Source of the DNA: Bacillota bacterium
Lineage (GTDB): Bacteria > Bacillota > Clostridia > Lachnospirales > Lachnospiraceae
Reading direction: 5' to 3'
Assembly: GCA_023393095.1 (NCBI GenBank)
Contig: JAEWMT010000140.1
Coordinates: forward strand, 1-24,435
Length of the DNA stretch: 24,435 bases
The notes under the pieces are model-generated. The model ran no database searches. It worked only from the letters and a program-made list of their open reading frames with translations, and had not been told where the DNA came from. Position numbers and translations under genes: made by a program. Positions 16,355 to 24,091 of this stretch are shown piece by piece; position 1 is the first letter of the stretch, and the number at the start of each line of letters is the position of its first letter.

Positions 16355-16367
16355 GCTTCGCAATCAT
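16335..16367 (-). repeat. Paired hairpins at the obgE stop codon
   Basis: ATGATTGC/GCAATCAT (16349-16356, 16360-16367; loop TTC) overlaps the obgE stop codon, and GCAGC/GCTGC (16335-16339, 16343-16347) follows directly. The second stem exists only in the repeat copy next to obgE; the other copy has lost it. No T-run follows, so these suit RNA-stability or processing structures better than a classical terminator. Confidence 0.6.
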
Positions 16368-17647
16368 TTGTAGTAGTCAAATTGTAGCCCATACATTCTT
16401 ACGGTATCGCCTTCTTGAATGCCAAGCTCCTCCAGTTGATCAAGTATTCCATTCTCTTTTAAGAACTTCTGGAAGAATTCAAAACCTTTTTCGGAATCCA
16501 GATTCGTGTAACCAAGCATTCTTTCAATACGAGGACCTTCCACTGCATAAAGATGCTCTTCTTCCTTCCATACCTCATAGGGCTCATTGGAATTTGCCAG
16601 ATCTTCTGCAAAGAACTCTTTTTCAAAGACTACCGGGGCGCTATCAAGCTTTGAAAGCATTCCCTTTACATGATACAAAAGCTCCTTCATCCCTTTTCCG
16701 CTGACAGCAGAGATTGCAAATACCGGAATCTCCTGTGGTTCAAAGGTTTCTTTGAGTTTTTGAATTATGGCTTTCTCTTCTTCCTCCGGTAATACGTCAG
16801 TCTTATTTGCCGCTATCACCTGGGGACGTTTCGCAAGCTCAGGGTTATATGCTGTAAGTTCAGAATTAATTAAATTAATATCTTCAATTGGATCTCTACC
16901 TTCTGTCGACGCTGCATCTACAAGATGGATGATTACCTTGGTTCGTTCAATATGTCTTAGGAACTCATGACCTAAGCCAAGTCCCTCCGAGGCTCCTTCA
17001 ATCAGACCAGGAATATCGGCAATAACAAAGCCGCCGCCCTCCAAATCAACAACACCAAGGTTGGGACTTAAAGTGGTAAAATGATAATTACCAATCTTCG
17101 GTCTTGCATTGGTTACTCGTGATAACAGAGTTGATTTACCTACGTTTGGAAAGCCGACAAGACCTACGTCAGCAATTACTTTCAACTCTAAAAGGACATC
17201 CATTTCCTGAGCTTTCTGACCAGGTTGGGCATATTTTGGCACCTGCATTGTCGGAGTTGCATAATGCTGGTTTCCTTTTCCGCCTCTGCCGCCCTTTAAT
17301 ATGACCTCCCTGTTATTTCCGTGTGACATATCCGCTACGACTTTTCCAGTATTCTTTTCCTTTATTACGGTTCCCGGTGGAACCTTTACAATCTTATCTT
17401 CACCATCCTTACCATGGCAGCGTTTCTTGCCGCCATCTTCCCCGTCCTGAGCACTGTATTTACGGGTATATCGAAAATCAGTAAGGGTGTTCAAGCCTTC
17501 ATCTACCACAAATATCAGATCGCCGCCTTTGCCGCCGTCTCCACCATCGGGACCGCCTGCTGGTACAAAGATTTCTTTACGAAAGCTTACATGACCGTCG
17601 CCGCCTTTACCGGATCTGATATGAATTTCCGCTCTGTCTGCAAACAT
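16364..17647 (-). CDS. obgE: Ribosome-associated GTPase ObgE/CgtA
   Basis: The frame opens at 17686, but AAAGGTGA lies just before ATG 17647, which gives the conserved N-terminus MFADRAEIHI (427 residues). Domains: glycine-rich Obg fold (1-158), G domain (about 159-330) with P-loop GFPNVGKS (165-172), DIPG (211-214) and NKTD (281-284), and C-terminal OCT domain (about 347-427). Family knowledge: an essential GTPase for 50S assembly that also responds to ppGpp. It lies downstream of rpmA, but a strong terminator at 17889-17920 separates them, so obgE needs a promoter in 17650-17888; only weak candidates are visible there. Confidence 0.97.
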   Translation of the reverse strand: MFADRAEIHIRSGKGGDGHVSFRKEIFVPAGGPDGGDGGKGGDLIFVVDEGLNTLTDFRYTRKYSAQDGEDGGKKRCHGKDGEDKIVKVPPGTVIKEKNTGKVVADMSHGNNREVILKGGRGGKGNQHYATPTMQVPKYAQPGQKAQEMDVLLELKVIADVGLVGFPNVGKSTLLSRVTNARPKIGNYHFTTLSPNLGVVDLEGGGFVIADIPGLIEGASEGLGLGHEFLRHIERTKVIIHLVDAASTEGRDPIEDINLINSELTAYNPELAKRPQVIAANKTDVLPEEEEKAIIQKLKETFEPQEIPVFAISAVSGKGMKELLYHVKGMLSKLDSAPVVFEKEFFAEDLANSNEPYEVWKEEEHLYAVEGPRIERMLGYTNLDSEKGFEFFQKFLKENGILDQLEELGIQEGDTVRMYGLQFDYYK

Positions 17648-17882
17648 GAAATCACCTTTCCATACCTTCCTATCAAGAAAAAACATTCTATTCTTCTATT
17701 TCTAAAAAGGTATCACTTTATCTTATCAATAATAATGCAACTAACAATCAAATCAATAAAGACAAATTAATAATCAATTTAATCAAACTACTAAATTTAT
17801 AATCATAATCTATTGTTACCGATTTTTATAATGCTTATTATAAACAATAACCATGCCAAATACAACCAAAAACGCTTTATAG

Positions 17883-17920
17883 CAAAAATAACCCCAAATT
17901 CACTCGAGAATTTGGGGTTA
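17883..17920 (-). terminator. Rho-independent terminator of the rplU-prp-rpmA operon
   Basis: The arms TAACCCCAAATTC (17889-17901) and GAATTTGGGGTTA (17908-17920) form a perfect 13-bp stem with a 6-base loop. On the minus strand it is followed by TTTTTGC. It starts 20 bases past the rpmA stop codon. Confidence 0.9.
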
Positions 17921-17939
17921 ATATCGAATGGTTAAATTC

Positions 17940-18227
17940 TTATTTAGACTCTACAGGATATACACTAGCCTGCTTCTTATCTCTGCCCTTACGTTCAAAT
18001 TTAAGAACACCGTCTACTAATGCAAATAATGTATCATCTCCGCCACGGCCTACGTTAATACCCGGATGGATTTTCGTACCGCGCTGTCTGTAAAGAATAT
18101 TTCCTGCAAGAACAAATTGACCGTCTGCTCTTTTTGCACCCAATCTCTTGGACTCGGAATCTCTACCGTTCTTGGTAGAACCAACACCCTTTTTATGAGC
18201 GAAAAATTGAAGGTTCATTCTTAACAT
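17940..18227 (-). CDS. rpmA: 50S ribosomal protein L27 with cleavable N-terminal extension
   Basis: A 95-residue L27. The first ten residues MLRMNLQFFA form the Firmicutes-type extension cut before HKKG; the mature N-terminus (HKKGVGSTKNGRDS) then reaches the peptidyl-transferase centre. GGAGG lies upstream of ATG 18227. It is the last gene of the rplU-prp-rpmA operon, with prp, the protease that removes the extension, directly before it. Confidence 0.98.
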   Translation of the reverse strand: MLRMNLQFFAHKKGVGSTKNGRDSESKRLGAKRADGQFVLAGNILYRQRGTKIHPGINVGRGGDDTLFALVDGVLKFERKGRDKKQASVYPVESK

Positions 18228-18270
18228 GTTCTACACCTCCTACAATTCAAATGATATACAACAATCTAAG

Positions 18271-18603
18271 TTACTGTGATTTCACCTGAGTCAGCCGGAT
18301 ATACTGATCCGTATACTCCTCCGCCACTCCTTTCAGTCCTAAGACCAAAGAGCTTAACAACAGATTTGTATTACCTGAAAGCTCGGAAACCACATGAAAT
18401 TCTATAAAACCTTTATTCTCATCCTGCTTAAGACTAAACCTATCTGAGGTAAAATGATCAATAGAATTTATCGTATTGATTACTAGAGCAGATACTGCGG
18501 CACATACAATGTCACTTCCGTACTGCGAATAATCAGCATGTCCGGATATCTGAAAACCGGTAATCAAATTCTCTGCATTTTTATAAATGGATATATTAAT
18601 CAT
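18271..18603 (-). CDS. prp: Ribosomal-processing cysteine protease Prp
   Basis: A 110-residue member of the YsxB/Prp family. The catalytic pair is H22 (ISGHADYSQYG) and C34 (DIVCAAVSAL). Family knowledge from Staphylococcus aureus: Prp cuts the N-terminal extension of L27 and is essential where that extension exists. It lies between rplU (about 10 bases) and rpmA (about 43 bases), the conserved arrangement, and the adjacent L27 has the matching cleavage motif NLQFFA. Confidence 0.96.
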   Translation of the reverse strand: MINISIYKNAENLITGFQISGHADYSQYGSDIVCAAVSALVINTINSIDHFTSDRFSLKQDENKGFIEFHVVSELSGNTNLLLSSLVLGLKGVAEEYTDQYIRLTQVKSQ

Positions 18604-18613
18604 ATCTCATTCC

Positions 18614-18922
18614 CTATGCATTGATCTTTTCAATCTTAACCTTAGTATAAGGCTGTCTGTGTCCATTCTTCTTGTGATATCCAGACTTTCTCTTGTATCT
18701 GTAGACAATAACTTTTTTGTTCTTGCCTTCTTCTACAACAGTTGCAGAAACTTTAGCGTTTGCTACAGTAGGGTTACCTACTACTAACTCACCATTGTTT
18801 ACAGCAAGTACCTGATCAAAAGTAATAGCTGCTCCTGCTTCTGCACCAAGCTTTTCTACTTTAATGATATCGCCTTCCGCTACCTTGTACTGTTTTCCAC
18901 CAGTTGCAATAATTGCGTACAT
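18614..18922 (-). CDS. rplU: 50S ribosomal protein L21
   Basis: The frame opens at 18943, but GGAGG lies 7 bases before ATG 18922, which gives MYAIIATGGKQYKV, the standard L21 N-terminus (102 residues). The body has the L21 signature (VIVYRYKRKSGYHKKNGHRQ), which contacts 23S rRNA. It is the first gene of the rplU-prp-rpmA operon and has a structured leader and promoter upstream. Confidence 0.97.
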   Translation of the reverse strand: MYAIIATGGKQYKVAEGDIIKVEKLGAEAGAAITFDQVLAVNNGELVVGNPTVANAKVSATVVEEGKNKKVIVYRYKRKSGYHKKNGHRQPYTKVKIEKINA

Positions 18923-19007
18923 ATTGGCACCTCCTATTATCATTACTCGCCAGCTGCGGTGCCTGATTTTACCAAAACCAGAACTTATACCTCGCTGTGC
19001 GGCACAC
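18923..19007 (-). ncRNA. Putative L21 leader (cis-regulatory 5' UTR)
   Basis: The transcribed leader of about 85 bases is GC-richer than its surroundings and has CCGCAGCTGGCGAG followed by the GGAGGTGCC ribosome region, as I recall for the Firmicutes L21 leader (Rfam L21_leader). Such leaders are thought to give autoregulation by L21. No covariance search was possible, so assignment rests on position and short motif resemblance. Confidence 0.55.
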
Positions 19008-19013
19008 TAGAAT

Positions 19014-19042
19014 ATGCTAGCATAAACATATTAATTTGTCAA
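19014..19042 (-). promoter_or_regulatory. Predicted promoter of rplU-prp-rpmA
   Basis: On the minus strand TTGACA (19042-19037) and TAGCAT (19019-19014) are separated by 17 bases. The -35 is a perfect consensus. The predicted start near 19007 leaves a leader of about 85 bases before the L21 ATG. Confidence 0.7.
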
Positions 19043-19169
19043 ATAAAATATTCTAAAACTCAATGATGTGAAGTAAATTATTTTAAACTGTGCTTTTAAT
19101 CACCATAATGTATTCCTAACTACCTTTTAGCAGACAGCACATCTCAACGTATGGTGAATCGCGCTTATT

Positions 19170-19640
19170 CTATTCTGCAATATCACATAAACTAGCGTCT
19201 AGGTATTCCACAAGCTTTTCCTGTGATATACATAGCTGACATCCCCTGATTCCTGCACTGACTGTTATCTCATCATAAAGAAATGCCGTTTCATCTATAT
19301 ACGTCGGGAATTTCTTCTTCATTCCGATGGGAGAACATCCGCCACGGATATAACCGGTAGTTCCAAGTAGATCTTTCACATGGAGCATTTCGATCTTCTT
19401 ATCACCGATAACACAAGCTGCCTTTTTCAGATTGATTTCAAGGTTAACGGGAATACAAAATACCACAATCCCTTTCTTTTCTCCTTTTACAACCAGAGTT
19501 TTGAACACTTGCTCTGCCGGTATTCCAATCAATTCCGCTACATGTTCACCGCCCAGATTATTCTCATCAACTTCATATTCGATTGCTCGATAGCTGATTC
19601 CCGCTTGGTCTAACAGGCGCATAGCATTTGTTTTTATCAT
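19170..19640 (-). CDS. ybaK: YbaK/EbsC-family Cys-tRNA(Pro) deacylase
   Basis: A 156-residue single-domain editing protein. The key Lys is K47 (QVFKTLVV), and GYIRGGCSPIGMKK is the family's conserved substrate loop. Family knowledge: YbaK removes cysteine wrongly attached to tRNA-Pro, in trans to prolyl-tRNA synthetase. It stands alone with about 200 bases on either side, between the RNase G gene and the L21 promoter. Confidence 0.92.
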   Translation of the reverse strand: MIKTNAMRLLDQAGISYRAIEYEVDENNLGGEHVAELIGIPAEQVFKTLVVKGEKKGIVVFCIPVNLEINLKKAACVIGDKKIEMLHVKDLLGTTGYIRGGCSPIGMKKKFPTYIDETAFLYDEITVSAGIRGCQLCISQEKLVEYLDASLCDIAE

Positions 19641-19840
19641 TTCAAACCATTCTTTCTCTTTACGTTATAATGTTTCTGTGAATTCTATTAATCATAATCT
19701 GAAATTTGCATAAGTAATATTTATAATACAGATCCATATACACTAATATAATTTTGTTTTAAAATTTATTAAATTCACTTTACACATATCATTTGAGCTT
19801 ACAGCATCGTCAGTCTTTCATGATAGATAAAAGTGTTCTA

Positions 19841-21064
19841 TTATCGTTTCTTAACATCCTCTATCTGCTCATGCAGTGGCTTTCTAACTTTCTTTCTTGT
19901 GATTTCAACAAGACCTAGTGCAGTCATATCAACAAGAGTAGTTTTTATTGGGTCTTTCTTAAAGTAATCATTAAGCTCCTTCATTAATAATTCCTTATCC
20001 TTACTTAATTCCAGATCGATAAAATCAATAATAATAATGCCTGAAAGATTACGAAGTCTAATCTGTTTTGCTATTTCCTTTGCAGCTTCACGGTTAATTT
20101 TCAGAAACGTTTCCTGCGCTTTTTTCTTACCGGCAATTGCCTTACCGGTATTAACATCAATGACTGTCAGTGCTTCGGTGGGCTGAATGATCAGGGTTCC
20201 TCCGGACTTTAACCATACCATAGGGCGAACTGCATCGTTTAGCTTATCCCTAATTCCGTATAGACTGACGAGGTTCACTGTAATATCTTCATAGAATCTC
20301 AGTTTCCTAAGATCCTCCGGTTGGTAAACCTCTAGATAATTTTTTATATTATTATAAAATACTGGATTATCTGTAACAAACTCTTCAATATTTTCGGCAT
20401 ATCCATCTCGAATATCACAGATATAATTTGGTGGCGTCTGATAAACTAATGAAAAGCAGCTTTTATGAATTCCGTAATTTCTGATATTTTCATAAGACTC
20501 AATGAGTTTTTGTATCTCGTCTTCAATTTTATCTTCTGATATATAAGCTGCATTGGTACGGATAATAAATCCATACTCTCGACTTTCATGTTTCTTTGCT
20601 ATGCTTTTCAAACGGCTACGTTCCTTTTCATCCGTTATTTTGGAGGATACACCATTTGTCAATTTACCGTAGGTTAAGGCAGCATATTTACCGGTGAAAT
20701 TAAGGTTTGAACTAACCACCGGTGCCTTCGTCTTAATATCCTCCTTTGAGATCTGAACAAGAAGCTCATCTCCAGCTTTTACCTTAACTTCAGTAAGATT
20801 TCTGTCCTCCTGATCAAATTGGGTTTTGGCCATAATCGGATAGCGATTTTCTCCAAGTGAATAATAACACATTCTGCCGTCTGCAATTTCTATAAAAGCA
20901 GCATTGATATTTCTAACAATATTTTTGACCTTCCCCAGATAAATATTGCCCAAAATGGATGATTCTTCCACAGTATTCAAGGATACCTGTACCATATCCC
21001 GGTCTTCAAAAAAAGCAGATACAATATTATGATCCATTTTTGTAATAATAAGTTTATTATCCAT
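19841..21064 (-). CDS. rng: Ribonuclease E/G family endoribonuclease (RNase G-like)
   Basis: A 407-residue protein. The N-terminal S1 domain is at about 35-120, and the catalytic domain holds two metal-binding acids, D303 (VIDVNTGK) and D347 (IIIIDFID), the positions used by RNase E. Family knowledge: it cuts single-stranded 5'-monophosphate RNA in rRNA maturation and mRNA decay. It ends at ITRKKVRKPLHEQIEDVKKR, just where E. coli RNase G continues into the CPxCxG zinc-link, so that tetramer-forming motif and the tail are absent. The preceding DUF2344 gene ends about 100 bases upstream. Confidence 0.92.
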   Translation of the reverse strand: MDNKLIITKMDHNIVSAFFEDRDMVQVSLNTVEESSILGNIYLGKVKNIVRNINAAFIEIADGRMCYYSLGENRYPIMAKTQFDQEDRNLTEVKVKAGDELLVQISKEDIKTKAPVVSSNLNFTGKYAALTYGKLTNGVSSKITDEKERSRLKSIAKKHESREYGFIIRTNAAYISEDKIEDEIQKLIESYENIRNYGIHKSCFSLVYQTPPNYICDIRDGYAENIEEFVTDNPVFYNNIKNYLEVYQPEDLRKLRFYEDITVNLVSLYGIRDKLNDAVRPMVWLKSGGTLIIQPTEALTVIDVNTGKAIAGKKKAQETFLKINREAAKEIAKQIRLRNLSGIIIIDFIDLELSKDKELLMKELNDYFKKDPIKTTLVDMTALGLVEITRKKVRKPLHEQIEDVKKR

Positions 21065-21130
21065 CCTGAGCTCCTCTATTTATTTGGAATTCTTTCTATA
21101 AAAATCAACCAGATTGTATAACCTTAAATT

Positions 21131-21164
21131 TTCATAAGTCGACTTTTATTCACCTGACTTATGA
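21131..21164. repeat. Hairpin between DUF2344 and RNase G genes
   Basis: TTCATAAGTC (21131-21140) and GACTTATGAA (21155-21164) form a 10-bp stem with a 14-base loop just past the DUF2344 stop codon. On the minus strand only a weak AT-rich tail follows. It could be a partial terminator or RNA-processing site. Confidence 0.45.
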
Positions 21165-21166
21165 AT

Positions 21167-21979
21167 TTATCTCTCCAACTTATCCAGTGATATTAGCTGA
21201 TTTGATTGTGGATCTTTCGTATAGACTTCAATCCGGTGAACCTGCCATGCGAATTTTTCAAATGGAACTTTGTTAAAATCATAAAACGCTTCCATCACCT
21301 GTTCGGGTTTTAGATTTTCTGCACTACCAGTAGCTACTTGAAGATATACCTTTATCCCATTATTATAACTATCGGCTACACTGACCGGTTTCGTAACAGT
21401 TTCCTTCATCGGGTTTAATACATTCCCAAGCCTTTCTTCATAATCTTTTTCATCAAAGGCAGATAAAGTAATCGCAGGTCGGATATCTACTATTTTTTCG
21501 CTGGTCTTGGTTTTCTTGTCTATCATAATTTCCTTTTGATTCAGAAATTTTTCAAACTGAACTATAAATTCCTCCTGATTTTTAATCTCTCCGAGAGAAT
21601 ATCCATCCTTCAGAGAGACTAGGTAATCTGCTGAAGCCACCAATGACATTGCAGTAATTACTTTTTTATTAAACTCAGGATCAAGCAGTGGATGAAAGTC
21701 AATAATTTTAAAGCCTTCTGTTATGACTTCATTTAACCTGTTTATCATTACCTCCGGTGTATCACTTGATAAAAGCTGTACATCCAGATATTCTCCGTCA
21801 CTGGTTAGTCCTACTCCAAGCGGGGCTGCAAATGACATAATCTGATGAGGGCTAAAGCCCTTGGAATATTCATTATCGATACCTGCTCTACGAAACAGCT
21901 TCTGAAAATATCGCATAACATCAAGGTGCCCAATGAATTTCATCGAACCGTATTTCTGAAATTTAATTCTGGCCTTCAT
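21167..21979 (-). CDS. TIGR03936 / DUF2344 radical SAM-associated protein
   Basis: A 270-residue protein. ATG 21979 is preferred because GGAGG is 9 bases upstream, while ATG 21985 lies too close to it. The N-terminal sequence (ARIKFQKYGSMKFIGHLDVMRYFQKLFRRAG and FSPHQIMSFAAPLGVG) is diagnostic of DUF2344. The start overlaps the end of the radical SAM gene by 17 bases. In Clostridia this domain is either encoded next to or fused with the TIGR03960 radical SAM enzyme, and the pair precedes RNase G. The function is unknown; a role in RNA or ribosome modification is only guessed from context. Confidence 0.9.
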   Translation of the reverse strand: MKARIKFQKYGSMKFIGHLDVMRYFQKLFRRAGIDNEYSKGFSPHQIMSFAAPLGVGLTSDGEYLDVQLLSSDTPEVMINRLNEVITEGFKIIDFHPLLDPEFNKKVITAMSLVASADYLVSLKDGYSLGEIKNQEEFIVQFEKFLNQKEIMIDKKTKTSEKIVDIRPAITLSAFDEKDYEERLGNVLNPMKETVTKPVSVADSYNNGIKVYLQVATGSAENLKPEQVMEAFYDFNKVPFEKFAWQVHRIEVYTKDPQSNQLISLDKLER

Positions 21980-23867
21980 CAGCATTCACCTCCTTTATCT
22001 CTGCAGACTGCAGTGTTGGACAGGTGCCTTCTCCAAAGACCTTGACCCCACAATTAAAGCAACTCTGTCTACAGTTTGGAGTAACCTTTTCTTCCAATGC
22101 TCTTTTATATTCTCTTAACAGGAACTCTTTTGTTACACCGGTATCGATGAAATCCCAAGGGAATAGCTCGTCCTCTTTTCGTTCCCTACAGTTATAGAAC
22201 TCTATATCAATTCCGTTTTTCTCAAAAGCCTCAATCCATTTATGATAATCAAAGTATTCACTCCAGGAATCATACAAGCAACCGGATTGATAAGCATCAT
22301 AAATAACCCTGCTGATACGGCGATCACCTCTTGCAAGAACACCCTCGAGCACCGTTAATTTAGCCTCGTGCCAGTTATACTTAATACTCTTTCGATTTAA
22401 TTGTTCATTCATTTTATCACGGAGGAAACGTGCCTTTGCGATAAATTCTTCCCCCGTGTACATTTTTGCCCATTGAAACGGGGTAAAGGGCTTTGGTACA
22501 AAGAAAGAGGTACTGGAAACTATACTTACTTTACCGTTACGCTGTTCCTTTGGAATGGTATAATATTCTCTAGCAATCCGGTCAGATAAGATTGCTATTC
22601 CTTCAATATCCTCATCAGTTTCTGTCGGAAGTCCAAGCATGAAATATAGCTTTACCCTGTTCCATCCGCTGGTAAATGCCTTCATCGCACCCTCAAGTAT
22701 AACCTCCTCGGTCAGACCTTTGTTGATCACATCACGAAGTCTTTGTGTACCAGCCTCCGGTGCAAAGGTTAGACTACTTTTTCTGACATCCTGAACCTTA
22801 CTCATAACATCAAGTGCAAATGCATCAATTCGAAGGGACGGAAGTGAAATATTTACGCCCTTTGATCCAAATTCATCAATCAGATAATATACCAGCTCCT
22901 GGAGCTGTGAATAATCGCTGGAACTTAAGGAGCTTAAGGAAATCTCCTCATGTCCGGTGGACTTTAGCATCTCATAAGCACATTTTTTTAGATACTCCAG
23001 ACTCCGCTCTCTAGTTGGGCGATAGATCATTCCTGCCTGGCAAAAACGACAGCCCCTAATACAACCTCGTTGAATCTCAAGAACAACTCTGTCCTGTGTC
23101 GCTTTGATAAAGGGTACTACAGGCTTAGTCGGATAATATGCCTCACTTAGATTCATCTCCACCTGTTTTTTTACCTTGGCTGGTGCTGCAGGATTATTCG
23201 GAGAAATGCTTTCTATCGCTCCGTCTTCTTTATATTTCACATCATAAAAAGCAGGCACATACATTCCTTCAATTTGTGCCACCCTTTCCAGATATTCTTT
23301 TCTAGTTTTTCCCTCACTCTTACATTCCTTATATACATCCAGCAACTTGTCATATGCCGTCTCTCCTTCTCCGATATAGAAGAAATCGAAGAAATCAGCA
23401 ATCGGCTCCGGATTATAGCTGCAGGGGCCTCCTCCTATAACTATAGGATCATCCTCGGTTCTATCCTTTGCAAAAATCGGAATTTGGGAAAGCTCCAATA
23501 TTTGCAGAATGTTGGTATAACACATCTCATACTGCAGCGTGATACCCAGAAAATCAAAATCCTTGATCGGATCCTGACTTTCCAGTGCAAATAATGGGAT
23601 ATTCTTCTCCCTCATCAGCTTGTCCATATCGGTCCAAGGGGAATACACTCTTTCACAATAGGTATCCTCCCTGCGGTTTAATATATCATATAATATCTGT
23701 ATTCCTAGATGCGACATGCCAATCTCATAAACATCCGGGAAACACATACAAAAGCGAATGTCTGTCTTCGACGGATCCTTCACCTGCATATTGACTTCTC
23801 CGCCTATATAGCGTGCCGGTTTATCTACGGTTAACAGTATTTCGTCCGAAAGTGCCAGTTTTCTCAT
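21963..23867 (-). CDS. TIGR03960-family B12-binding-like radical SAM protein
   Basis: A 634-residue protein. The N-terminal half (about 30-170) resembles a cobalamin-binding-like domain (FPDVYEIGMSHLGIQILY; IVIGGGPCSYNPEPIADFF). The radical SAM cluster motif CxxxCxxC is C269, C273 and C276 (RGCIRGCRFCQAG), followed by the TIM-barrel region to about 500. The C-terminal end is Cys-rich (CRQSCFNCGVKVFGEGTCP), perhaps a metal site. Family knowledge: substrate uncharacterised. It is transcribed with the overlapping DUF2344 gene, suggesting they act together. ATG 23867 has a weak GAGG upstream. Confidence 0.93.
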   Translation of the reverse strand: MRKLALSDEILLTVDKPARYIGGEVNMQVKDPSKTDIRFCMCFPDVYEIGMSHLGIQILYDILNRREDTYCERVYSPWTDMDKLMREKNIPLFALESQDPIKDFDFLGITLQYEMCYTNILQILELSQIPIFAKDRTEDDPIVIGGGPCSYNPEPIADFFDFFYIGEGETAYDKLLDVYKECKSEGKTRKEYLERVAQIEGMYVPAFYDVKYKEDGAIESISPNNPAAPAKVKKQVEMNLSEAYYPTKPVVPFIKATQDRVVLEIQRGCIRGCRFCQAGMIYRPTRERSLEYLKKCAYEMLKSTGHEEISLSSLSSSDYSQLQELVYYLIDEFGSKGVNISLPSLRIDAFALDVMSKVQDVRKSSLTFAPEAGTQRLRDVINKGLTEEVILEGAMKAFTSGWNRVKLYFMLGLPTETDEDIEGIAILSDRIAREYYTIPKEQRNGKVSIVSSTSFFVPKPFTPFQWAKMYTGEEFIAKARFLRDKMNEQLNRKSIKYNWHEAKLTVLEGVLARGDRRISRVIYDAYQSGCLYDSWSEYFDYHKWIEAFEKNGIDIEFYNCRERKEDELFPWDFIDTGVTKEFLLREYKRALEEKVTPNCRQSCFNCGVKVFGEGTCPTLQSAEIKEVNADEGQN

Positions 23868-23988
23868 TATTACCTCTATTCTGCCATTTTAAGGCATTCT
23901 AACTTTTTCTCATTCGTTATTATAACTGAAAAGTAATCAAAATACAATGAACATTGCTAAGATGTATTTATTAACGGTTATGGTTTTC

Positions 23989-24069
23989 CCTGTATACTAA
24001 AGGGGTATAGCAAGTTTCCTACTCACTGGTTGGTATGCGGGAACTTCCAATGCCTCTTTGGCATACAGG
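23989..24069. other. Potentially structured intergenic segment
   Basis: Between the right-edge membrane gene and the radical SAM gene, CCTGTAT (23989-23995) can pair with ATACAGG (24063-24069), enclosing AAGTTTCC/GGGAACTT (24012-24019, 24040-24047, one wobble) and ATGCC/GGCAT (24050-24054, 24060-24064). TATACT (23993-23998) also looks like a plus-strand -10 with TTAACG 16 bases upstream. No T-run follows. It could be a leader of the radical SAM gene, a small RNA or chance pairing. Confidence 0.35.
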
Positions 24070-24091
24070 CTTAACTATAACTACTAACAAA

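Noticed and set aside
16267..16704. Plus-strand open frame of 145 codons
   Set aside because: It runs antisense through the end of obgE and a non-coding repeat; no ribosome site or family resemblance.
17414..17770. Plus-strand open frame of 118 codons
   Set aside because: Antisense shadow of the glycine-rich N-terminus of obgE, which leaves the opposite strand free of stops.
23274..23594. Plus-strand open frame of 106 codons
   Set aside because: Antisense to the confidently assigned radical SAM gene; no supporting start signal.
24007..24066. Short minus-strand coding-like stretch in the gap downstream of the right-edge gene
   Set aside because: About 22 sense codons between stops with no ribosome site; too short to support as a gene or a peptidase remnant.
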